A program made the position numbers and the translations under genes. This document shows, one piece after another, positions 55,535-64,000 of a stretch of 64,000 bases of DNA (within the stretch, counting starts at the first letter, position 1; every line of letters begins with the position of its first letter). The notes below the pieces were generated by a model. The model was not told where the DNA came from. It ran no database searches and saw nothing but the letters and a program-made list of their open reading frames with translations. Origin of the DNA: Lathyrus oleraceus (Eukaryota > Streptophyta > Magnoliopsida > Fabales > Fabaceae); the NCBI RefSeq assembly GCF_024323335.1, contig NC_066581.1:178119330-178183329 (forward strand), in the 5' to 3' direction.

Positions 55535-57795
55535 ATAAGAGAAAGAAGGAATTTGAAAACCCTGCCACTGAGATAAAAAGAATTAAAAAGATTATACAAA
55601 CTCTTTAAACCTGACAACCAATTTAATAAAAATTACAAGACTATCAAGGAGAATCAAGAAAGACAGGACAATTTGTTTGACCAATAGAAAATTTGATGGG
55701 TCTAAAGAACTAAGATGCAATGGCTAAGAGAAGGGACGAGAACACTAGTTTCTTTCACCAAAAGGCTTCCAAAATGACAGACTCACAACAAGATTAAACT
55801 CATCACTAAAAACAATGGGGATATATCCTATAAGGAAGAAGAGATTCAAGAGACGCTGGTGGAGTTATACAAAGGCCTCTTCAAGGTTGACAATAGTATC
55901 ACCACCCATAACAATCAGTTAGGCCAAACCAATCAGATTAATGATGACATGTTTGACCATCTTAAGACTCCTTTTACTAGTGAAGAGGTTGTCTTTGCTA
56001 TGAAGAACCTTAAGGGCAACGCTGCTCCAGGGTCTGATGACATTCCTGCCTTATTTTATCAATCTTAGTTTGACTATTATGGGAGCTGACATCACTAATA
56101 CTATCCTCAAAATCCTTAATAATATAGACAGTCCTAAAAGCTACAATAATACTTGCATCATACTAATCCTTAAAGTGAAAAACTCCATTAAACCTTCTGA
56201 ATACATGCATGTTGCTTTATGCAATGTTTTTATGAAAATTATCACTAAGGTCCTTAATAGGCTTAAAGTTATTCTTCCTAGTATCATAGGCCAAAATCAA
56301 AGTGCCTTTGTCCATAAGAGGTTGATAAGTGACAACACTATGGTTGCACATGAAGCTTTCCACAAGCCGAACCGATAAACTAAAAGTAATCAGGGTTATC
56401 TGGGTATCAATATTGATACTGAGAAGGCTTATGACCGATTGGAGTGGAGCTTTATAAAGAATACTCTTACTAATATTGGTCTCCCCTCTAACATGATTAA
56501 TAACATAATGAATTGTGTGACCACTGTGAAGTTTGTTATCATCTTCAATGGCTCTCTTATAGGTTACATTATTCCTACCTACTAGGGTTATCCGTCAGGG
56601 GGATCCCATATCTCCCGGTATTTTGTATTTTGTGCTGATGTTTTTTTTAAACTTATTATTCATGTTCAATATAGTAAAGAGTTATCAAGTATAAATACTC
56701 TAAAAAATCCCTAAACATCACCCATCTTCTTTTTGCAGATAACAACCTATAGTTTTGTAAAGCGAAAGAAAATGATGTCATAACCCTTCTTAACATTATT
56801 AACACTTATCATAATTGCTCTGATAAAAAAATAAACTACCACGAATCTGAAATGCTTTTGAGTAAAAACACCATCCAGGTTAACCAGGAAAAGTTCTACA
56901 GCATCATCAGAATCCATATTGTTCCAAAAATTCACTCTTACCTTGGTCTCCCTACTCAAGTTGGAAAATCCAAAAACTAATGTTTTGGCTTCTTAGTGGA
57001 CAGGGTCAGAGAAAAGCTTAAGATGTGGAAGGAGAAAAGCATTTCTTATGCAGGTAGAGCTATCATTATCAAGGTTGTAGCCCAAGCTATACCAACCTAT
57101 GTTATGACTCTTTCCTTTTACCCACCCAAAGGCCTGTGTAAGAAGATTAATAGTCTTACAACTAAATTCTGGTGGGGAGAATCTAAAATACATTGAAAGA
57201 AATGGAAGGACCTTTACATTCCTAAGAAGGAAGTGGGCTTGGTTTTAGACCCATTGAAGATTTCAACAAGGCCGTTCTAGCAAAGGAGATTTGGAGATTG
57301 CGCACAGACCCTCACTCATTGGTAGATAAAGTTCTTAAAGCAAAGTACTACCCTAACTCAGATACTAATTGGGAGAAACCCTAGCTACTTATGGAGAAGT
57401 CTGCATAGCTGTATATGGATCATAAAGAAAGGAAGCTACTGGAATATGGGAAATGACAATGTTATTAATATTTGGGATAACAATTGGATCCCTAATCGAT
57501 AAAGGTTTAAAATCCAAACACAAAAACCCTTGGAAACAAGGGTTCTTGGAGTTAGGGACATCATTGGTAAGGAAAAAGGTTGTTGGGACCTAAACACCAT
57601 GAATAATACTTTCATTCGTATTGACATGGAAGATATCCTAAGGATCCTTCTCTATAATCTTGAAGAGTAAGATAGACTATGATGGCAAGCTACCAAGAAT
57701 GACAACTATAATTTGAAATCAGGTTACTATAGCTTGAAAGAGTGGAAGAAAGAAAAGAACATGGAGATCTCCAAATGGAATCTTGAGAAGGATAT
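55535..57795 (+). pseudogene. LINE (plant L1-type) reverse transcriptase, decayed
   Basis: The plus strand in shifting frames. The pre-RT linker is at 55560-55850 (ENQERQDNLF, KMQWLREG). The frame 55859-56068 ends FAMKNLKGNAAPGSDDIPAL, equivalent to the usual KAPGPDGIPA. Then 56160-56378 has PSIIGQNQSAFVHKRLISDN, GINIDTEKAYDRLEWSF near 56400, the region of the FADD motif (ADN, Asp to Asn) near 56735, and LKMWKEKSISYAGRAIIIK and MTLSFYPPKGLCKKINSLTT at 57020-57200. The endonuclease domain is missing, as usual for 5'-truncated LINEs. Many stops and shifts. Confidence 0.8.
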
Positions 57796-58155
57796 TTGGG
57801 GAAAACTTTGGGCAGTAAAGTGACACCTAGGCAACAAATCCTTATGTGGAGGATTCTGAATAATTGCCTCCCTACTAAAGACAATTTAAACCTCAGAGGC
57901 ATCAACCGCGACCCTTTTAGTCCTAGATGTAATAACATCTTCGAAACCACTTATCATTGTCTTAAAAATTGCAATTGGACAAATCATACTTGGTATGGGT
58001 CCCAACTGCACCTAAATTTCTTTAACAAACAGATGGAAGGATTCAAAGATTGGATAAAGAACAACATCACCAAAATGGACCAGAACACTCTATCTATATT
58101 GATAAACATAATATATGGAATTTGGATGGCTATCACTGATAGTATACAATAGGCG
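57796..58155 (+). pseudogene. LINE zinc-binding RT-associated (zf-RVT) domain
   Basis: Frame 57796-58152 encodes a zf-RVT-type segment: QQILMWRILNNCLPTKDNL, RGINRDPFSPRCNNIFETTY, HCLKNC. It lies downstream of the RT, where plant LINEs have it. A TAG at 58150-58152 ends it, but the next frame (58156) is in the same phase, so one nonsense codon separates them. Confidence 0.72.
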
Positions 58156-58986
58156 ATGCAGAACAAAAGAAACTTCTACAACATCAAGATAAATGACCTG
58201 TACAATGAGGAGCATCGTAGAGACAAAGAACAAAACCAAAAGGAGGGAAAAGTTAACTATGAAGGTCATATGAAGAATAAGGAGAACAGAGAGTACCAGA
58301 AAATACAAAGCGAGAAAATCCCTTTACAGAAGAACGAGAACATCCCTAACAAGACAGAAATTCACTACAATGTTAAAAGAATAAAGGAATTTATCAGACA
58401 TCAAGATAGAATGAACAAGATGAGTACCAAACTACCTGCTGAGAATGAAGGTATTAATCACATCAACTTGGAAAATAGAGGTCCCCAACTCGCAAACAAC
58501 AACGGAAAAAGTATCAAACATAAGAGAGGTCAAGATTTTATAATTGATAAACAAACAGAGATGAGGCCTCATAGACGGGTACCTGAGGTGGAGAATAGCC
58601 AAGAGATGAACATGAGTATTGAGAGAGCACAAGCAACAGGTAAGTACCATAAGAAATTTCCCCATCAGAAGAGTGACAGAAGAAGCCCCAACATCTATAT
58701 GAACATTGCGAATAACACTGAGGACGATTGTACAAAATACATTACCAATAAAAACAGAAAGAGAATATCTAGACAAAACATAAACAAAAACAACATCCAA
58801 AAGACCAGAAATGATAAAGATCAGAGTTATCTGAAGATTCATCGGAGAGAAATCAACAACAATGTGAACTTACCTGACAAGAATAGTAGATTTGACAGAA
58901 AATGGAGCATCAATAGGGAGAACAATCACCACAACAACCAAATATCAAAGGATTTGACTCTAGGTAGTCGAGATCACTATATGTAA
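58156..58986 (+). CDS. Lys/Asn-rich carboxy-terminal extension of the LINE ORF, intact frame
   Basis: A 276-codon open frame in phase with the zf-RVT domain above. The composition is extremely hydrophilic: K, N, R, E, D, Q and H dominate (NKNRKRISRQNINKNNIQ, EYQKIQSEKIPLQKNENIPN). There is no RNase H motif, zinc finger or membrane segment. In most plant LINEs this place holds an RNase H domain or ends soon after zf-RVT. Beyond the stop the same phase stays Lys-rich to about 59128. I do not recognise it. It may be a family-specific nucleic-acid-binding tail, or may be open by chance in A-rich DNA. Confidence 0.45.
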   Translation: MQNKRNFYNIKINDLYNEEHRRDKEQNQKEGKVNYEGHMKNKENREYQKIQSEKIPLQKNENIPNKTEIHYNVKRIKEFIRHQDRMNKMSTKLPAENEGINHINLENRGPQLANNNGKSIKHKRGQDFIIDKQTEMRPHRRVPEVENSQEMNMSIERAQATGKYHKKFPHQKSDRRSPNIYMNIANNTEDDCTKYITNKNRKRISRQNINKNNIQKTRNDKDQSYLKIHRREINNNVNLPDKNSRFDRKWSINRENNHHNNQISKDLTLGSRDHYM

Positions 58987-59129
58987 ATAGATACGACGAC
59001 CCATCTGAAGGCGATGGTTAAGAATCTGAAAGGTACTTACATCGAAAATGACATGCATGAATCTGATATGAATAAAAAAGGTAATAACAAAGGTAAAAGG
59101 AGCACAATAACAAAGGAAAGGCACCGATG

Positions 59130-59860
59130 AAGGATAACAAAACCAAGCTCTGCAAAATTTTCTTCAACCATAATAACTTTTTGCATGTTTCGGTAATTGC
59201 AATGAACTCGACCTCTGTAGTAGACAATACTATAAACTTTTGCAATATAGACGGTCAAACCACAACTTCCCCTACAAATTTAATCATGTAGCCCGAAGTG
59301 GACTTTCTAAAATCAATGTCTTCATCCATATCAGAGTCAGAGTAACCCACTAGAGTAGGCTTATCTCCTCCAAAACAAAACCTCGTAGAAGTAGTACCGT
59401 GAAGATACCTTAAAATCCATTTTACAACATTCCAATCCTCTCTATCTGGATTTGATAAAAATCTACTGATTGTACCAACAACATGTGTTATATCTGGTCT
59501 GGTACACACCATTGCATACATCAAACTACCCATGACAGACGCATAAGGAACACATTTCATATCAAACGCTTCATCTTCACTTGAAGGACTTTGATTAGAA
59601 CTCAATTTGAAATGAGTTGCGGGAGAAGTGCTTACCGCCTTAGAACTTTCCATTTTGAATCTTTGCAGCACTCTTTCGATATAGTGTTCTTGTGACATCC
59701 AAAGTTTCTTCTCTTTTCTATCACACATGATTCTAATGCCAAGAATCTGTTTAGCTACTCTCATGTCTTTCATGGAAAATGACTCACCCAATTGCTTCTT
59801 TAACTTATTAATGTTAGAAATACTTTTTCCTATAGTAAGCATATCATCAATATATAACAA
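59130..59860 (-). pseudogene. Tnt1/Tork-like copia RT end and RNase H
   Basis: Frame 59860-59255 carries the RT catalytic box LYIDDMLTIGK, then MKDMRVAKQILGIRI, KMESSKAVSTSPATHFKLS, YASVMGSLMYAMVCTRPDI, GYSDSDMDEDIDFRKSTSGY. After a frameshift near 59250, frame 59245-59130 carries the RNase H box QKFIVLSTTEVEFIAITETC and LLWLKKILQ. The coding match ends near 59130, where LINE sequence begins, so the last ~70 residues, the PPT and the 3' LTR of this copy are missing. Confidence 0.85.
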
Positions 59861-60842
59861 AATTATAATGAGTCATCGTTAGAAAATTTTCTAACAAAGA
59901 CGCAATGATCTGAAGTAGTCTTCTAGTATTCTCGATCACACATAATAGACTCAAACTTCTTGTACCACTTCCTTGAAGCTTGCTTCAACCCATATAAACT
60001 CTTTCTCAATCTACACACATGATTTTCTTTACCTTTAACTTGAAAACCATCGGGTTGTTTCATGTAGATCTATTCCTCCAAATCACCGTGAAGGAAAGCT
60101 ATTTTCACATCCATTTGCTCAACCTCTAAAGTAAGAGTAGCAGTCAAACTCAACATGATTCTAATTGATGCCATTTTTACAACAGGTGAGAAAATATCAT
60201 TAAATCAACACCCTTTTTTTGAAGGAAACCTTTCATTACTAACATGGCTTTATATCTTAGAGATTTATAGTTTCTCTCATGTTTAACTCTATAAATCCAT
60301 CTATTCTCCAAATCCCTTTTGCATTTAGGAAGCTTCACTAATTCATAAGTGTGATTATCATGCAATAATTTCATCTCATCATGCATTTCATCCATCCACT
60401 TTTGATTTTCATCACTTTCCATGGCCTCTTGAAAACACTCGGGTTCACCCTCATCAGTCAAGGTCACATACTCATCAGAATTATACCTTGTAGAAGGTTG
60501 TCTTTGACCGTTAGACCTCCTAAGTTGAACTTGAGATGAATATGGAGTTTCACCAAGACTCTCATCCTGTGACATATCGCTCTCACACTCACCATCATTA
60601 GTTGGAATATTTACATCACCAAGCTTTAGATCATCAGCATAATCATATAGCTCACCATTGTGATCATCACCACCAATAGCATCTAGATTATGACTAGGTA
60701 ACCGAACTGGATCAACATTAGACAAACTAATATCTTTCTTGGGTGTAGCCTTCTTTACCTTATTAATGTGTTCAATAGTTTGGTTTTTCATAAACACCAC
60801 ACTGTAGCTTTGAATAAGCTTCTTCCCTACATGATCATACAA
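59861..60842 (-). pseudogene. Copia RT, amino-terminal part
   Basis: Frame 60842-60177 has the linker between integrase and RT (VRLPSHNLDAIGG, an acidic stretch, RRSNGQRQPSTRYNSDEYV) and the RT start (ESDENQKWMDEMHDEMKLLH, NRWIYRVKHERN, AMLVMKGFLQKKGVD). From 60176 to 59861 the RT goes on with stops: [42 protein letters not shown]. Motif order is that of Ty1-copia. Confidence 0.85.
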
Positions 60843-61570
60843 CCTTTAACTTCATATTATCTATAGTCGATGAAGATACATTGTTTTGAATTTTCATCCA
60901 ACTTGGATCTTTCATCTTTTGGAATATGCATAAAAGCCTTACAACCAAAGACTCTCAAATGATCCTTGACATTCTTTCCAAACCAAAGTTTATCTTGAAC
61001 TTCACTGTTAAAAGCAACCGTAGGAGTGAGATTAAGAACATGCACTACCGTGTAAAGTGTCTCGCCTCAATAATGATTAAGCAACTTAGCTTCAGAGAGC
61101 ATACACCTTACTTTCTTAATTAGTATTTGATTCATCATCTTTGCTAAACCATTCAATTGAGGGAGTTTTAGGAGGAGCCTTTTCATATAAAATACCATGT
61201 TGTTTGCAATAGAAATCAAATGGTCCACAATACTCTCTAGCATTGTCTGAACGAACACATTTCAGCTTCTCGCTTGTCTGCCTCTCAACCAAAGCATGAA
61301 ATTCTTTGAAACTTTCCAGCACTGGTCTTTTGTCTTCAAGGCATAAACTCATAGTTTCCTGGAGCAATCATCAATAAAGATAACAAAATAAAGTGCACCA
61401 CTAAAGGATTTTACCTTTAATGGACCAAAAACGTCATAATGTACCAATTGAAGCAACTTTGACTTCCTTGAGGGAGGATGTCTCTTGAAAGATACTCTAG
61501 TCTATTTACCAGTCATGCAATGAGAACAATTCTTCAAATCTGCATTCTTTAATCCAGGAAGAACATCCTT
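60843..61570 (-). pseudogene. Copia integrase
   Basis: The minus strand gives the zinc region (LSHISEKRLNVLAKK, LKNCSHCMTGK near 61610-61500), then VHYDVFGPLKVKSFSGALYF, FIDDCSRK, a KCVRSDNAREYCG box with the second catalytic Asp, and the LNGLAKMMN box near 61140. In that box the catalytic Glu (ER in relatives) is Lys. Frame 61045-60857 has the carboxy end (VKDHLRVFGCKAFMHIPKDE). Several frameshifts and stops; inactive. Confidence 0.82.
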
Positions 61571-62030
61571 TTTGGCCAAAACGTTCAACCTCTTTTCACT
61601 AATATGACTAAGTCTTCGGTGCCACAAAGATGTTTCCATGTTGATAGCATTCACATTGTCCCTAAAAACCAAAGTTTTTGCTCAATACAGTCTAGAAAGA
61701 TTTTCTCCTCTAGCCACAACCAAGCTACCTTTGTTGAGTTTCCACTTTCCAGAACCAAAGTGATTAGCATAACTACAATCATCTAACATATGCACAGAGA
61801 TCAAATTAAAGCGGACATCTGGAGCATGTTTGACACCTCTAAGAAACAATTGCATTCCCATGTTGATTTTCAAAGAAACATCACCAACACCAATTACTTT
61901 AAATACACCATCATTACCCATCTTCAACACTCCAAAATCACAAGAAGATGTGAAGAAATTCTTCTTTGGTGTAACATGCAATGTAACACCACTGTTAATT
62001 ATCCATATGTTCTCGTCTGATACAAGATTA
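61571..62030 (-). pseudogene. Copia protease to pre-integrase region
   Basis: Frame 61981-61682 carries GNDGVFKVIGVGDVSLKINM and LRGVKHAPDVRFNLISVHML, the block between the protease active site and the GAG-pre-integrase domain. The protease active-site region (near 62000) reads into WIINSGVTLHVTPKK, where the DSG/DSGA core appears as NSGV. Confidence 0.75.
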
Positions 62031-62943
62031 ACAGACTCGTGATCACGGAGAATAACAAGATCATCACTAGTATCAGTAGTAACATGATCATCATCATAAT
62101 TTTCATGGTCCCTTTATTTAGACTTATCGTTCTTGCTTTTGTTATCTCTTTTCAACTGATAGCAATACTTTTGTATGTGTCATATTTTGTGACAATAATG
62201 ACACTCCAGATTCTTGTATCACGACTTGAACTTGCTTATGTTATTCTCTCTACCACACATTTGTTCCTTTTCATGACTTCTCCTCCTATTTTTCAGTGAC
62301 AAGTACCTCGGATTGAGATGAAGAACCATGTGTCTTCCTTCTCATCTCCTCATTAAGAATATCACCCGTAATCGTTTCCAAAGAAACAACACCACATGGA
62401 ACAGAACTTGTGATAGAAACCCAAAATGTCTCCCAAGACTCTAGTAAAGATAACAATAGAAATAGTCTCAAAAGTTCATCATCAAATTTGATACTAATTC
62501 CTGACATTTAATCAAGAAGCCCTTGAAATTCACTCAAGTAATCTGAAATAGAAGTCCCCTCCTTATACTTCAAACTTATAAAGTTATTTGTTCGATTCAC
62601 TTAATTTATTATTCCCTGATTTAGAGACATACAGGGACTTTATCTTCTCCCACAAAGTTTTTGCATGTGTCTCATTAGCAATATGATTATAAATACTATC
62701 TTCTATATATTGTTGAATAAAACCACATACTTGTTAATGTTCAAACTCTCATTCTTCATCGGACACAGAATCCGACTTCGCGGAACTAAAAATCGATAAA
62801 TGCGATTTCTTCACAAATAGTAAGTCTTTCATCTTTCCCTTCCACAAATGGTAATTAAATCATTCAAGAATACAATTTTCATCTTTGTATTTAACTCCAT
62901 CATTCAAACAAATAAAATAGCCCTTAACCAAGAGCTTTGATGC
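62031..62943 (-). pseudogene. Copia Gag remnant
   Basis: Frame 62507-62286 encodes gag pieces (IKFDDELLRLFLLLSLLESW, IRETFW-type box, LNEEMRRKTHGSSSQSE). Around 62165-62205 a zinc knuckle ECHYCHKI.HIQKYC (one stop inside) matches CX2CX4HX4C. Further gag sequence to about 62900 is broken (LWEKIKSLYVSKSG, VKDLLFVKKSHLSIFS). Confidence 0.75.
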
Positions 62944-62955
62944 CTCTCTGATAAA
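62944..62955 (-). other. Degenerate copia primer binding site
   Basis: Minus strand TTTATCAGAGAG, where Ty1-copia elements have TGGTATCAGAGC (initiator tRNA-Met). The TATCAGAG core is kept and the leading TGG is lost. It marks the junction of LTR and internal region and is followed by the usual GGCATCAAAGCTCTTGG. Confidence 0.6.
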
Positions 62956-62956
62956 A

Positions 62957-63968
62957 AATTAAGACACAATAATAGACCAATAAACAGTGGATATAAAATT
63001 TCACACTTTTAAGAACCTTGAGAATCAACAACAAATATAAGACGGCAAATCGAACAAATAAAATCACAAGAGAACACCAATATTTTTAACGTGGAAAATC
63101 CTTCAATATGAGAGTAAAAAATCACGATATAATTAATTAAGGTTACAAGAGAGTCTTAAAGTGATTCACATATTAGTGCTAACAACCTCAAATCACAAAG
63201 CAAACTAGCTTATAAATAAGAATAAGAAAGCTGAAATTTTTTCTCAAATCTGCAGATTCAATGCGGAGCAAATAACTCTCACCTCGGACATTGTTTTGAA
63301 ATTATGAATGGTCAAAAATTAGATATGTATTACGAATCTGACCTCCAAATTTGAGCTTTACCCGACGGTTAACAAATCAGGGATCGTCGATTTAGTGAGA
63401 CTTATTGCAGAAAAACTGGAATGAATTTCTCTCCTCTTTTCTCTCTTTTGAATCCTTATTGTATCTCTATCTCTCTCAATCCTAAATTGACCATCTCCAC
63501 TTAAACAAGTGAGACAAATTGGATAATCATATTTGGACTTTTCTTCATATAGGAAGAGAGCCCAAATCCAACACAGACTTCGACTACATGTTAAATCTTT
63601 GTCGAACCAAGAAGCTACCTTGCAAAGAATAGAGCGATCCAAATTCTCACATTACGGAGATGCATCTGCGGTTCCTGAAAATTCAAACGTTGAAAAATTT
63701 TAGAGATTCATCTCTGGAATTTTTTGTTTTTCATATTGTCAATGGCAGTAATGGGTTTATCGTTATTTTTAACCATCAAACATGTTCTATTGTATGTATA
63801 AATCATCATCCATGTTGTAAAATATTTTACTGATATATTAAAAAGTGATTCTTACATGTTACATCTACATGCTTTAAATAAGAGAGAATAGAAAACCTAA
63901 TGGGCTTTGACTAATGGGCCTCATTACTAAAAGAAATAATTACTATTTACAATCTAATATTTACAACA
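62957..63968 (-). mobile_element. Copia LTR, minus strand, with PBS and PPT on opposite sides
   Basis: On the minus strand it starts TGTTGTAAATATTAGATTG at 63968, preceded by a purine run, and reaches the PBS of the internal region at about 62956. The exact 3' terminus is uncertain because that end is mutated. It contains no gene; frame 63358-63642 looks incidental. Confidence 0.65.
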
Positions 63969-63979
63969 CTCCCCCTTAA
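63969..63979 (-). other. Polypurine tract of a second copia copy
   Basis: Minus strand TTAAGGGGGAG abutting the LTR start. A PPT here means the LTR is also the 3' LTR of an internal region lying to the right, outside the window. Confidence 0.65.
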
Positions 63980-64000
63980 GCTGGTGAATGGATATCTATC

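Noticed and set aside
63358..63642. 94-codon minus frame near the right edge
   Set aside because: Inside the copia LTR, no recognisable product.

Overview
The window is plant nuclear DNA, almost certainly from a large-genome legume of the pea/vetch/lentil/grass-pea group (Fabeae). The reason is the density of very long Ogre-type LTRs (about 5-7 kb, starting TGTAACACC or TGTAATACCCC), together with SIRE/Maximus Ty1-copia elements carrying env-like genes and an Athila-type Ty3-gypsy element. The species is an inference. No rRNA, tRNA or CRISPR was seen. The only convincing host-type gene is the three-exon gene at 52415-54102; nearly everything else is nested retroelement DNA.

Layout. 1-17822: three Ogre-type layers. 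A minus-strand Ogre (ORF1 end, leader, PBS, 5' LTR 1430-6352) sits in the 3' end of a plus-strand Ogre (3' LTR 6840-13644), which sits in an older plus-strand LTR ending at 17822. 17823-18937: a minus-strand env-like remnant fused head-to-head to a plus-strand SIRE element (gag, pro, RT, RNase H and env-like from 18938; 3' LTR 45034-45991). The SIRE env-like gene is split by an Ogre solo LTR (24076-44310, TSD ACAAG). That solo LTR is itself split by a complete 15.2-kb Athila element (28111-43329, TSD TGTTC). The Athila pol gene is split by a SIRE-type solo LTR (36904-38374, TSD CATTC). The order of four insertion events can therefore be read directly.

45995-52440: decayed Tat-type gypsy pol, a copy of the promoter and first exon of the host gene, a plant-mobile-domain pseudogene (minus), a MULE transposase pseudogene (plus), an Ogre LTR fragment, then the second copy of the promoter/first exon that leads into the intact gene. 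52415-54102: host gene with duplicated internal protein repeats. 54103-55535: AT-rich intergenic DNA. 55535-59128: 5'-truncated, decayed LINE with an unusual Lys/Asn-rich carboxy-terminal frame. 59130-63968: minus-strand Tnt1/Tork-like copia remnant, with an LTR that has a PBS on one side and a polypurine tract on the other.

Points most worth attention. The Athila element carries two diverged tandem copies of its ATHILA-ORF1/env-like gene, and they appear to be expressed differently. One copy lies behind a strong 3' splice site. The other has its own TATA box and TGACG hairpins resembling those in the LTR promoter. The host gene encodes an unrecognised acidic protein with 73/71-residue repeats, and a 711-bp promoter-plus-exon-1 duplicate of it lies 4.4 kb upstream.
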